Assembly: GCA_030144725.1 (NCBI GenBank)
Contig: JASKMD010000014.1
Location: 8,024,284-8,088,283 of the forward strand
DNA length: 64,000 nucleotides
Direction: 5' to 3'
DNA from: Haematococcus lacustris
Taxonomy: Eukaryota; Chlorophyta; Chlorophyceae; Chlamydomonadales; Haematococcaceae
In this document: positions 52,735 through 64,000 of the stretch, in pieces
How the letters are laid out: every line of letters begins with the position of its first letter
Position numbering within the stretch: position 1 is the first letter of the stretch
The notes under the pieces: model-generated
The model's input: the letters and a program-made list of their open reading frames with translations, nothing else
Told to the model about the DNA's origin: nothing
Databases searched by the model: none
Translations under genes and position numbers: made by a program

Positions 52735-55700
52735 ATGGGGATGCTTTGCTGCTTTGGGCGGAACGAATGCAAGCCAGCTGAGCGTGAAGGACCCCTGCGT
52801 TCCCCCACATTTCCACAGAGACGCCCTCGCACAGATGCACCCATCGATGTCGCGCAGTGTGTCGAGCCAGCATGCAATCACGGCCCACACGAGGTTAGTG
52901 CGTGGGGTTTCTGTGACATCTTGCGCATCACTTCCAAGAGCAAGAGCATGTTCAGGGAGTGCCGATTAGTTGTATGCCATTTAGGTGACGAGTATGCTTC
53001 ATTTGCTAGCGGAACAGAAAGGCCTCCCAATTGAGGCAATCCAGGGGGCTGCGGAGCTGCTAGCACATCGACTGGGCGCACAGTACGCAAGGTAAGTATC
53101 GAACTCAACTGAGTACCAAAGTGGGCGGTGCTGAGTCAGGTTTCTTCCCTGCCCACTCGCAGTATTAGTGTGCTGTGCGAGGGTCCCAATGGGGTTTGCG
53201 GTGTCAGTGTCGCGGCAGCTGGCGAGCTTGCAGTTCTGGTGCAGCAGGGCCTACCCATCAACCTAGAGGATGAGGATGATGCGGAGAACTCGGAGACGTC
53301 GCTGCGGACAGTGATGGATACAAAAGTGCGACACTCGTAGTCACGTGGCCAATTATAATTTGGCAATCCCTGTGCTTTCAGCGCGACCTTCGTCCTTTGT
53401 CGTCCTGCGTCGACCTGCAGGCTCCCCTGCTGTGCCTTCCGGACCCCGGCTTCATCCAGCCCCGCTACCCCAGCCCCTTACCATACGACTGGCGGCTGTT
53501 GCAGTTGCAATCAGGCCTTACTTCATTTGTTGCTGTGCCCATCGTCCGAGGTGGCCGGCTGCTGGGTGCGCTGACAGTGGCTACCCTCTCCTCTCATGCC
53601 TGGCACCAGTCTTGCAGCAGGTGAGGACAGCTGCGCTGGCACCATCGCCTGCAGGACCTCCGTTGTGCCCCCCAGCACCAGCACCTGTGTTGAACTCACA
53701 TGTGTCTACTGACATGGAGGCCCTAGCCTGCACACCCGCCTCCCACAGCCTGAGGGAAGCATCTGGCTTGCCCTGGCTGCCCCTCCGGCTGCCCATAGCA
53801 CACCCCCTTCCACCCCCCTGCCCACCATGCTGACTGGCCCTGCCACCCGCCTTCTCAACCTCCTTCAGCCTCATTCAGACTCCCTCAGCCCCTGCACCCT
53901 CGTTTGGTCCTGCTTCCTACCCTGCTGTTGCCCCTCTTGCCTGTGCCGCCTCTGCAGCCTGCTGACCTGCCTGGAGGCCACAGCCATCTGGGTGTCTCAG
54001 TGGCTTGCAGTGGGTGAGCTGTTGCGTCTGGGCCAGCTGCATGCGGAGGTGTGGGCAGCAGCGGATGTGGAGGGCCTGGTGCGGGCGCTGTGCCAGGGCC
54101 TGGCGGAGCACTGCCGTGCGCGCCTGCAGCTCAAACTCAATGTCAGGTGAGGGGCAGGGCGCAGCAGCAGGATCAGGGGAGAGGCAGGCTCTAGGGCGAG
54201 GCAGTGCAAGGGACACAGGCGCAGAGTGGGGCGCCATGGCAGTCCTGGGCCAGGGGTGTGGATGGGCAAGAGGTGGCTCAGGGAATGACAGGGTGGCTTC
54301 CTCAGCCTGTATGGGGCGCTGTGGATGGGGTGAGGGTCAGGGTCAGGGTCAGGGTCAGCCTCCAACCTAACCCTTATCCTCCGCCTCAAGCTGTACACGG
54401 TGCTGTGGTTGCAGGGTTGCCCTGCTTAGTGGCCCGTCAGCCATCATCTATGAGGAGCATGCCACCGTTGGCGGCAGCCCGGGCATCTCCTCCACCCTGC
54501 CCCAGCATCGCCTGACAGAAGACACACAGCAGCAGACCACACTATGTCCCAGGCAAGCAGGTGGTCTTGTGCAACGCTGCCTGGGGCTCCCTTCCTTCGC
54601 TGCCTGCTGTGATGCCTGCTGTGCCCTTGTCTTTGCCCTTGCCCTTGTCTTCCTCTGCCCTCTGCTACAATTGAGGCCACCTGCCTTCAACAAAACGACC
54701 CCCACCACCTCCCAGATTACTTCCCCCATCCCTTCCTCCCCTCCCCTGGCCTTGGCCCCTATCCCTACTGCTACCCTACCGTTCACCCCACCATTCACCC
54801 CACTGCAACTCTACCGCTACCAAAAGCGCCCCCCTCTCCTCCTGTCGCCTCACACTCCCCACCCTTCCCAGCTAATGCCTCCCTCTCCCCTGTAGCTGTT
54901 CAGTGACCCCACCTCACCCCCTGCCCTACATCCCTGCTGCCCCTGCCCCTGCCCCTGCCCCACATCCCTGCTGCCTCTGCCCTAACAGAGCCTCACAAAA
55001 CGGCAAGCTGGCCGACAAGCTTGCCGACAAGCTGAAGGCCATTAGCAACTCCCTGGCTGTGTCCTCCCTGCAAGACCTGCGCAGCCTGACACAGGCCATT
55101 GAGGGCAACGAGTATGCGCGGCTGCTGTTTCACCCAGGCGCTCTGACCAGCAACTCAAGCCTGGACAACAGGGACCAGAGAGGCTCCCAGTCACAGCACC
55201 TTGGGCTAGGGGGCCCCCTGCAGAGCCTGGTACCCAGCAGCCTGTTGGGCGCAGGCAGAGAGGCTTGCAGGGCAGGGGGCGGCGGCAGCAGCAGCAGCCA
55301 GCTTAGCCTGCACAACACTGGCAGGGAGTCTCAGAGGGGCCTGGCCACCAACCCATCCTGCCCCACCAGGCTGGGGCAGCTGCCTTTTAGCTCCCCCTCT
55401 CCCCCTCACGCCTCGTCATTCGCCGCCCCCCTGGCAGCCATGGCTTCTCCCTCTACCTCCCCATCAGCCCATCACCATGGCCGGCACTACGTCAGCCAAG
55501 GCGGTAGCCCCTCCACCGCAAAGGCCCCCCTGGCTGTGAGGGTGGGGTCAACCCTGGCTGCTGCCAGCGGCCCACCCCAAACACCCCCTCTCCATTCCTC
55601 CCCCCTCAGCCCCCAGCACCCCTCCTCCCCCTTTGCCAATACCGCCAGCAGCAGCGGGGTGCGCAGTGGGCTCAGCTGCTCAACAGGGGGCCACTCAGGG

Positions 55701-58700
55701 GTGGCTCGCAAACCCCTCTCTGGGCTGAGGTCAGCCGCCCTGTCAGGACCCAGGCTGGAGGTGGCTGCGGCCCCTGCCACGCCTGACGCTGGGGCGGAGC
55801 CGGTCCTGCAGCTGCTGCCTGATCTCAGCCGCAGCTGCAGCGTGCTAGATGAGGAGGTGCTGCTGCGCATGGTGCAGGCAGCTGAGGAGCAGCCGGGTCC
55901 TAGCCAGCTGGTCAGTGGGGGTGGGTGGCTCTTGGGACAGGGTTTGCAGGGGAGGGTGGTGAGATAGGAGAGGGCGGTGAGATGGGAGAAGGTGGTGAGA
56001 TGGGAGAAGGTGGTGAAATGGGAGAAGGTGGTGAAATGGGAGAAGGTGGTGAAATGGTGGCTGGTGAGATGGGAGAAGGTGATAAGATGGGAGAGGGTGT
56101 CTGGGGAATGGCAGGGCAGTGGGGAGGGGGATTGTGTTGTGTGTACCAGTGCAATCAGGACTGTGACTGCGAAGAGACGAAAAGACAACACAGTAGATGG
56201 ACAGACGAAAGACGTTTGGAGGCTAGGGTAGGGGGAGGGGAGGAATGGCGATGGAGGAGGCTGGGCAGGGTAGGAGGGTAAGGAAAGAATGAGGGGGAGG
56301 GGGGAGCTAGGGGAGTGACAGGTGTGAGGGCAGTGGGCTGTGTGGGTTGGGTTTGGTGAGCTTTGGTACGCTGCACCAACAAACATGCAGCAGGTGGTGA
56401 CTCTTTGATGAGGTGGTGGCTGTGTGACGAGGTCTCTTTCATGCTGCCTCACTGAGTGATGACTGAGCTTGAGTTGACTGAGCTTGAGTTGACTGAGCTT
56501 GAGTTGACTGAGCTTGGGTTGACTGAGCTTGAGTTGACTGAGCTAGGTTAGTGGCTGGGTGGCTTCTTGAGCTGGTGTGAAGGTGTCCCAGGTAGAGCTG
56601 GCACTGCACACTGCATGGTGGTGCTGCCCCCTGCTGCCAGCCAGGGAGGGCATGGTGGCTGTGCTGTAGCTCATGAGGCTGTGCCGGTGGCTGCTGTGGC
56701 GCAGGTGGCGCATGGCATGCTGTCCCTGGACCGCACCGTGCTGGGCAGCGTGCTGTCCAGCAGTGATGGCGGCAATGAGGGGACCTGGATTGCTGATGTG
56801 GCGGCCTACATGACCCAGCCCAACAGGTACCGGGCGGGGCGGGGCGGGGCGGGGCGGGGCGGGGCGGGGCGGGGCGGGGCGGGGCGGGGCGGGGCGGGGC
56901 GGGGCGGGGCGGGGCGGGGCGGGGCGGGGCGGGGCGGGGCGGGGCGGGGCGGGGCGGGGCGGGGCGGGGCGGGGCGGGGCGGGGCGGGGCGGGGCGGGGC
57001 GGGGCGGGGCGGGGCGGGGCGGGGCGGGGCGGGGCGGGGCGGGGCGGGGCGGGCAGTGCGGCTTCCGTGCTTCTGTGCTGTACAGTCTCCAGAGGTCCAC
57101 CTCGATGCCCACTGGCCCCACCTGCCTGTCTGCCTGCCTGCTCTGTCAACCCTATTCTTTCTGTCGCCTTTATTATATTCAGACTCACTGGATAGGGATA
57201 GGGTTAGGGATAGGGATAGGGATAAGGTTGCCGACCCCAACTCTCACAAAAAGCTACAACTGTTCTTGCAGAACCGCAGGTTTTACAATGTGCGTTTGCA
57301 ATGTGCAGAGCGACCGTCTCATGGCGTGAAGCAAGATACCGAAGTCTCCCTTTTGATTCCCGAGGCCTCGGAGACTATAATTAAAATATTATTTCCGAGC
57401 CATATTTTTCATTCTTTCAAATTCCCCGATGGCCAAAGTACGTCTAAAGTTAGGTAGTAGATAATTGGCGGTCCGAGAGCATTATGCGAAAATAATGGCC
57501 GAGGCCGAGGTGGCGCGGGAATACATCCCGAGGCGCAGCCGAGGGATGTATGGTAGCAGAGCCGAGGACGAGACCATTAGTTCGCATAATGCGCGAGGTC
57601 AAGGCGGTTATCTAGTATATTTGAGGTTTTCCAATCCCGTAACCGCCCCCATCCCCCGTTGACCAACACCGTATATCCCGTTGACCAACGCTTTCACCAA
57701 CCCTTCTCAACACAGCCGCTCTATAAACGCTTCCTGACACTGATTGCGAGAATCGTACTTTGCCGCTCGACAATTATCAATTGCCGCTCGACCATTATCA
57801 AAAAGTGCACTTTGCCGCTCGACCATTATGCGTTGCCGCTCGACCATTATGCTTTGCCGCTCGACCATTATGCGTTGCCGGTCGACACATATCGACTGCC
57901 TCAACTAGCCTATAACCTCATCCCTCTCCTAAGCGGCTTACTCCGACCTGAAAAACGACGAAAGACGTAGCTTCTAGTCAACATGCCAGCCTGGCACTTA
58001 TAAGTAGACATGCCAGCCTGGCAATATGTTCGATAAGCTATCGCGTAGCGTCGCATGGCTACGTTGAGGTTGCATCAGTAGCGGTAGGAAGTTGTTTTTG
58101 AATAACTCGCGACTTGCAAGTTGCAACGTGCAAGCCATACATGCAACTAGCACACTTGCGACTTGCGCCTCACTTGCGGAACACGCGGATCTGGCTGCTA
58201 GCACTTTGCGGCCTTGGTAAACTGACCCGAGTTATGGAAAAATATTGACGCCTATATTTTTCCCTATACCTCAAATATTTTTGAGAACGTCTTCGGACGG
58301 TTAAGAGACACTTGGAAGCGTTATTCATCGTGCATAAAGAGCTCGCGGTGCAGATTATGAGCTTCGTCGGCGGCACTGATGCCCCGGGCCACAAACTAGT
58401 CCATTGCTGACACTTTCGTCAAGGTCAACTAATTGTTTGACCATTTCCCGAAAGACAAAAAACAATTGTTTAATCATTCCCGGTTTCACGAAGGACAGAA
58501 AACGATTCGGGATAGGGAATCAAGAAGGAGAGTACGGTAAGATAAATTCATGCTGCACAATTTTTGCGTGCACGTATTTGATCAGACGTGTTTGTGCAGA
58601 CGCAGGACGTGAGACAATCGTTATCATCTTCATCATCAGCAGCAGCAGCATGTGTAAACTGCCCTGCAGGCCGGGGCGTGACATTGTGACCTCCCCCCTC

Positions 58701-61108
58701 TCCCCCTCAGTGGCCTCCCTGGTCATCGCCTGCATGACCATGAACCCAACCGCCTTAACCAGCAGCAGCAGCAGCAGACAGTGTCAGCACACCACTAAGG
58801 TGTCCAGTGCGGGGGAGGCCAAGGGGCAGGGGCAGCATGAGGGGCAACACTCGCGCCACGCCCTAGCCGTCTACCTGACCTCTGGCACGCCGCTCACGCC
58901 ATTGCAGCTGCAGGTGAGCTGCTGGGCGGCTTGCTGGGGCCCACCTGCTACGCCCTGCTGAAAGGGGACATTGAGGCCTGTTGGGGCGGGAAGAGGCTGA
59001 GAGCTGTGAGCTGCTGGACAAATCCACAGATCCTTGGGTGATTGGGTGGGAGGAGTTAGGCCAGGGTAGCTTAGGCCAGGGCAGGCCACATGAGACCCCT
59101 TGGTGAGGTTGCGGATGCTAGAGGAAGACCTGCATGACCTATACTCAGTAATACATAATTGACCAACTTCGATGAAAATGATACATATTGCTTAGCTGCT
59201 GTGGTGTGGAGAGGGCAAGTCAAGGCCCATTACAAAAGTGAATACAATCTAAGTACAGGCTCAAAATGCATAGCGATGCACTCAAGCTGCTACTGCGGAC
59301 ATAAAATGTCACTGCAATGTTATTATCACATGAAAACGGAACTGAACACAGTAAATATAGAAAAACATTAAAATAGAAAAACCGCACCCTAGATATTTGT
59401 GATAACAATCACAAATGTATTAGTAACCAACAGTTAATCAGTAACTTATAAATGGTTGGTTCATCTATACCCCGACAGTCACAACAGGGGAATGGCTGCA
59501 GACGTAGTGACCAGCCTGGTGGTTCTGGTGGTCGAATACCTTACCATCGTCACCTCCTTCCCGCAGGCCATAGCCTGAACCTCTGTATTGAGCGTCTTGC
59601 CCCTCCCCACCCGCCCGCCTGCCTTCCTGCCTCCCCTCATCCCTGCCTCCCTCCCCTCTGCTCACACTCCCTGCTCTCCGCAGGCAGTGCTGAAGGAGGT
59701 GCAGTCGGTGCTGCGCCTGCTGCAGCGGCCCGTGACGCACCGCCTGTGCCACGGGCTGCGGGAGGAGTGGTCCACCATCTTGTCCACGGTGCTGGGCCAG
59801 CCCCTGTCCCTGCCTCCCTCCCTGACCCACAGCTTCACCACTGGCTGGGCCGGGGCTGCGGCGGCGGAGGCGGTGGCAGCAGCGGCAGCGGCAGCGGCAG
59901 CGCAGGCCACGCCTGTAATGGGCGCTGCAGAGAAGCGGAGGCAGCAGCAGCAGCAGCAGCTGCAGCAATCCCCCAGTGGCTCTGGCTCAGGCAGTGGCCA
60001 GGGCCTGTTGTCAATGCTGCTGCTCAGGTGGGTCTCCTCAGCTTCATGACCTGGCTCAAGGAGCTCAGAGGGGCAGGTTAGGGAGGTGTGTCTCCTTGAA
60101 TAGCTTTGACTGCTGCATAGGGCAGACTGGTCAACAGGCAGATGAGATCTGAGTCCCACATGCCATATGGGTCCCCACAAGCCCTATACATGTGAAGTGT
60201 CAGAGAATGAGTTCCTGAATAGCTCCATATGCTGCATCGAGCTTTGCGGAGGCGCAGGGAGTCCTAGTGCTGTGGGACATGGCCTCAGGTTGCTGCATGT
60301 GAAGGGTTGTGTACCTGGTGAAAGCAGGGGCTGGGCTGCGCAGGGCATGATGGAGCAGACAGCAGCAGGGGCAGCAGCCGCAGCGCCAGCAGTAACAGCA
60401 GGAGCAGCAGCGGCAGCAGCAGCGGCAGCAGGTGAGAGTAGGGGGCTACTCACCCTACCAGGGCAACTTGAAGTGCATCCCAAGAGAAGGTCAACGGGCC
60501 CCCCACTAGGGCTGCGGTGTGCATGGCGAATCATTGACGGCTGCCGCATAACAGTGACAGCAGCAGCAGCAGGGGCAGGGGGGCAGGGGGGCAGGGGCAG
60601 GGGCAGGGGCAGGGGCAGGGGCAGGGGCAGGGGCAGGGGCAGGGGCAGGGGCAGGGTTTTCCACCCCCTGGTTGTGCTGACATACGCAGGAGTGCCAGGC
60701 AGCCGGCCCGGGCGTCCCTGGACTTTGGCGACTGTGCCCCTGACTGCCTGAGCGCCAAGGGGGAGGGGGTCAGCTCCAGGTCGGGACTAGCCAGCTCCTG
60801 CTCCTATTCAGGCGGGCCGGTGGTGTACAGCCGTGGGCCCCTGGCTCCACAGGTGGCACCGCTGGTGACTGGCCTGCAGGTCGGTGCCTGCGGCCAGCAG
60901 GGAGACTGCTGCTGTTGCCGCCATTGCCGCTGCTGCTGCTCTGGCGGCGGCTGCTGCTGCCCCTGCCCCTGCCCCTGCCCCTGCCCCTGCCCCTGCCCCT
61001 GCCCCTGCCCCTGCCCCTGCCCCTGCCCCTGCCCCTGCCCCTGCCCCTGCCCCTGCCCCTGCCCCTGATCCTGCACCTACCCCTGCACCTACCCCTGCAC
61101 CTGCTGAA

Positions 61109-61146
<38 letters not shown>

Positions 61147-64000
61147 GTTGCAGGATCGGCTGCTGAGGTTGATGGCGGGCAATATCACTGGCGTGTTCAA
61201 CAGGCACGAAGACCTGCCCTGCCTGAAAGGTGAAGCCTCACATCATTGTAAAAGCAGCTGAAGCAGCAAAGCATACAAACATGCATCCCAGGCGCTGGAC
61301 CTCCCCCAACCCCTCGCCCACCTTGAACTGTCAATCTCTGGGTCCTTGAGCTTTTAAACCCTGGTTTGGTGTAATGTGGTGGTGTGATGTGGTGGTGTGC
61401 TGCAGTTGAAGCGCTTGTTGCCCACGGCGGGTTTGGCTCCGTGTTCAAGGGTCTGTGGCAGGGCTTGGAGGTGGCCATCAAGGTGGGGCTCTCTGACCTC
61501 CGGCACCACCTCGATGGCTCCAGTGTCCCATGGACCACCAGAACTGCAGAATTCGCCAAACCTGCCCTCCTCCCCTCCCTGATATCACCTGACACCTGAC
61601 ACCTGACACCTGACACCTGACACCTGACACCTGACACCTGACACCTGACACCTGACACCTGACACCTGACACCTGACACCTGACACCTGACACCTGACCC
61701 TGACCCTTGACCCTAACCCCTGACCTTGACCCTGACCCTGCCCTGCCTGGCCTTGAGCCACACCTAGCACTGCCTGGCCTATCCTCACTCAGGCCCCCTG
61801 CTCCCTCAGGCCATCCTGCTCAGTGTGCCCCACCGCCCCCCTCCTCTCCTCCTCCTGCCCACCAGGTCATCCCTCAGCGCATTGACCAGACGGACTCAGT
61901 GCGGGAGGCAGTGGAGCTGGCCGTGATGAGCACCGTGTCACACCCCAACATATTGGGGGTGCAGGTCAGCCCCTTGCCCCCACTCACTCACTGGACCTAC
62001 TCCTTAACCGCATGGTTGTAACCTTAACTAAGCTGCCGGCCACATGACCATGTGGTCGGGCTTGGACGGCTTGGCGTTGCTGCTGATGTAGGCCCCTTCC
62101 ACAGCCACAGCCACAGGCGGGGCGGGAGAGGGGGCAGGGACGGCCGGCGCTGAAAAGGCGTTGCCTGGAATAGGGTGGCGGTCTTGCCCTGACGGGCCTG
62201 ACCTGGCCTGCTTCCTCATGACTCACATGCATGGTCACACGCATGGTCACATGCATGTCAGCATTGGAACCATGGTATTCATTGGAGGCGCCATTGCGGC
62301 CCTGCCCCTGCCCCCTGGACCCTGGACCCTGGACCCTGAACCCCATGTGGTGCCTCTAGCCTCCCATGCAAGCCACAATGCCCCATGCTTGTAGACCCCT
62401 TGCTCTCTGCACTCTGCCTGTCTACCCCAACCTCTGGCTGCTGCGGGCCCTTGGCACAGAACTACTGGACGGACGTGTTGGTGTCCTCCTCCTCGTCGGC
62501 TTGCCGCTCCCTCACCGGCCTGCTTTGCCTGGAGTCAGGGCTGCACCCAGCTGCGGAGGAGGTGGTGGAGGTGGTGGGCTGCGCAGGGGCTGTGGCCGGC
62601 AGTGCAGCTCCAGGTAGACTGGGCAGCGGCGGGCAGGGGCAGGGGCAGGGGCAGGGGCAGGGGCAGGGGCAGGGGCAGGGGCAGGGGCAGGGGCAGGGGC
62701 AGGGGCAGGGGCAGGGGCAGGGGCAGGGGCAGGGGGAAGGGGCAGGGGCGAGGTGGTCCAGTCATGCTGTCGCTCCCTTCCTTGTGCCCATGTCATTGGC
62801 AAGGAATTGCTTGTATCGCTCATGCTACAGGGGCTGCTGCTGCTGGTGCCAAGTCCAGCCATATTCAGCGCATGAGCGTCTCAGCCCCGGACGTGAAACG
62901 CAGCCTGGTCATCGTCATGGAGTTGTGTGACCAAGGAGTGAGTGACCATGCATCTGCGCAGCCAGGGAAAGAAAGGGATGTACTTTGTGTGACCAGGGTC
63001 TGAGTGATTTGCAGTTTAATTTGATCCCCTGGTGAGCTGCCTGCTTGCATGCGCAGTCACTGGATGAAGCTATCCACAGCGGCGCGTTTCGCCTCACCCT
63101 CCCAGGCAAAGCGCCCCGCATCAACATGCTGGCGGTGCTGACCACGCTGCTGGAGGTGGCCATGGCGCTGCGCCACATGCATGCCATGCAGGTCCGGGGC
63201 CGCGCCAGCATTCCACGCTCATGCAGCATGGGTGCATGGGGGCATGCTCCCAGTCTGTGTGCCCAGGTGCTGCAGAGGCCTTCTCCACACACTGTTCGCC
63301 TTCCGCACCAGGAATCATGGTGTGGCTTAGGCTGCTCTGCTGCTCTCCACAGGATGTGCAGGAAGGAGCCTAATCTGGTCAGGCCTGAGATGGCCTAATG
63401 TCTCCCTATGTCACCCTTTCCCACGCACGCCGCCTTGCACACCACCTTTCACACGGTACTGCAACCTGCATGTGGGCCGGTGTGTAATATCCAGCAGGTT
63501 ATGCCTACAGCTGCCTGCCAGCCAGCCATGCAATGGTATGGTGTGGCAGGCTGCAGCTGCCAGCTGCCAGTCTGGTATGGCATGCTAGGCACATACCAAC
63601 AAGGCTCAAACCAGCCGTCTGCTACGAGTGCGCCCCACCTCCTGGGCTCCTCCTGGCCTGACCTCCTGGCTCAAACCTTTGGATCCCCCTCCTGACACCA
63701 CTTGCTGCTCGTGCCACGCCTGCTGGCCTGCTGTGCAGCTGGTGCACTGCGACCTGAAGCCGGGCAACGTGCTGCTGAAGAGCAGCCTGAGCGATGTGCG
63801 CCACTTTACGACGGTGGGTCGACCGGTCGACCGGGCTTTAGGCCATCAGGGCCGTTCAGCGTCTGGGGCGCGAGCGAAGACGCGGGCAGCGGGGTCGGAG
63901 GTTACAAAGTGCCAGGCTAGGCTGGCGCGCTTTCTCATGCGTGGGGCTTAACATGTGCATCTCCGACTTCTCATCGCAGAAACTGTGCGACTTTGGGCTG
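52735..64000 (+). CDS. GAF-domain protein kinase (TKL/RAF-like), 3' end beyond the window
   Basis: Exons: 52735-52893, 52985-53091, 53163-53325, 53382-53620, 53958-54146, 54415-54552, 54989-55910, 56705-56826, 58670-58913, 59684-60027, 60690-60879, 61154-61229, 61406-61482, 61866-61964, 62460-62613, 62831-62937, 63057-63191, 63739-63813, 63980-64000; all phases agree over 1187 codons. MGMLCC at the start suggests N-myristoylation plus palmitoylation. A GAF-like domain follows (LQSGLTSFVAVPIVRGGRLL), then long Ser/Gly/Ala/Gln-rich linkers, then a kinase domain: Gly loop AHGGFGSVF, VAIK lysine, HPNIL, hinge VIVMELCDQG, catalytic loop HCDLKPGNVLL and DFG. The donor at 54553 is GC. It is probably a membrane-tethered signalling kinase sensing a small ligand or partner; the substrate is unknown. 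Confidence 0.9.
55970..56100. repeat. 18-bp tandem repeat (GAGATGGGAGAAGGTGGT)
   Basis: About seven copies just after the donor of kinase exon 7 (intron 7). A 15-bp repeat (TTGAGTTGACTGAGC, about six copies) lies in the same intron at 56463-56548. Confidence 0.92.
56833..57052. repeat. (GGGGC)n pentanucleotide array
   Basis: About 44 perfect copies beginning 6 bp after the donor of kinase exon 8. Frames across it (GAGRG, APPRP) are artefacts. Confidence 0.97.
57471..57603. repeat. Foldback: imperfect 38-bp inverted arms with inner hairpin
   Basis: GCATTATGCGAA (57479-57490) faces TTCGCATAATGC (57581-57592) within longer imperfect arms. Between them ATACATCCC (57521-57529) and GGGATGTAT (57543-57551) form a perfect 9-bp stem with a 13-base loop. 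Confidence 0.85.
57761..57895. repeat. 21-22-bp tandem repeat (GCCGCTCGACCATTATGC)
   Basis: Six imperfect copies of tttGCCGCTCGACCATTATg with variable spacers. Confidence 0.92.
58236..58263. repeat. Perfect 10-bp-stem hairpin
   Basis: GGAAAAATAT, loop TGACGCCT, ATATTTTTCC. It has no following U-run and lies in an intron, so a terminator role is not supported. Confidence 0.85.
60577..60655. repeat. (GGGGCA)n array in kinase intron 10
   Basis: About 12 copies on the plus (transcribed-RNA) strand, about 35 bp upstream of the exon 11 acceptor. Confidence 0.95.
60957..61068. repeat. (CCCCTG)n array in kinase intron 11
   Basis: About 18 copies, reverse-complement orientation of the neighbouring (GGGGCA)n arrays, followed by a (CTG)n run at 61107-61145. 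Confidence 0.95.
61586..61697. repeat. 7-bp tandem repeat (ACACCTG)n
   Basis: About 16 perfect copies in kinase intron 13. They read CQVSGVR on the minus strand, which is an artefact. Confidence 0.97.
62633..62735. repeat. (GGGGCA)n array in kinase intron 15
   Basis: About 17 copies, about 20 bp after the exon 15 donor. Confidence 0.95.

Larger units (their letters stand above)
57255..58660. other. AT-richer foreign-looking segment in kinase intron 8
   Basis: Base composition changes sharply from the surrounding GC-rich introns. It contains a long inverted repeat (57471-57603), a 21-22-bp tandem repeat (57761-57895) and a perfect hairpin (58236-58263). No coding domain was recognised. Confidence 0.6.

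Noticed and set aside
58236..58263. Rho-independent-type terminator
   Set aside because: Eukaryotic intron, no U-run after the stem.
61197..61788. Minus-strand CQVSGVR repeat protein
   Set aside because: 7-bp tandem repeat within a kinase intron.

Overview
The window is nuclear DNA of a green alga, most likely a chlamydomonadalean close to Haematococcus or Chlamydomonas. The evidence is GC-rich, intron-dense genes with short GT-AG introns, a hydroxyproline-rich-glycoprotein-like gene, a plant/algal-type ERV-domain protein disulfide isomerase, a GAF/TKL-type protein kinase, chromodomain-bearing Ty3/gypsy retrotransposons, hAT transposons and decayed TnpB/Fanzor-like tails. Nothing looks bacterial. 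Splice models below were made by eye from splice sites, reading-frame phase and family similarity; no search was run.

Layout. 1-5.0 kb: minus-strand hypothetical exons interrupted by TnpB/Fanzor-like relics (one carrying a 249-bp hAT MITE) and a copia RNase H fragment. 6.2-15.8 kb: a complete 14-exon PDI of the PDIL5-4 type (470 residues). Its introns hold a CCTG microsatellite, a third Fanzor-like relic and a 2.1-kb hAT element; an 828-bp hAT-like element lies about 150 bp past its stop. 16.8-24.5 kb: transposon debris (a DDE-like/coiled-coil gene, a BED-finger element, Harbinger, two more Fanzor-like scraps, dispersed repeats). 24.6-27.2 kb: a coiled-coil/SAP-domain gene with a 21-bp coding minisatellite. 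27.2-27.7 kb: 500 Ns. 27.7-34.4 kb: a gypsy/chromovirus element on the minus strand, abutting a 274-bp solo LTR of a second gypsy family. 36.2-41.3 kb: palindromic satellites and a proline-rich gene built from symmetric phase 1-1 exons, two of them dominated by giant microsatellites. 42.3-48.6 kb: a 5'-truncated second gypsy element on the plus strand, split by a 2.5-kb insertion flanked by 157-bp direct repeats. 49.4-52.4 kb: transposon ORF, a 1.7-kb inverted-repeat element and a 151-bp copy of a PDI intron/exon junction. 52.7-64.0 kb: a large GAF-domain protein kinase gene (19 exons visible, open at the window end).

Three host-type genes are well supported (PDI, kinase, SAP protein) and one is plausible (proline-rich protein). 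Most remaining sequence is mobile-element or satellite DNA. The best leads are the Fanzor-like relics with a conserved noncoding 3' block, three hAT insertions with perfect 8-bp target duplications (one with its empty site in the window), an in-frame gag-TAG-pol arrangement, and two GC-AG introns.
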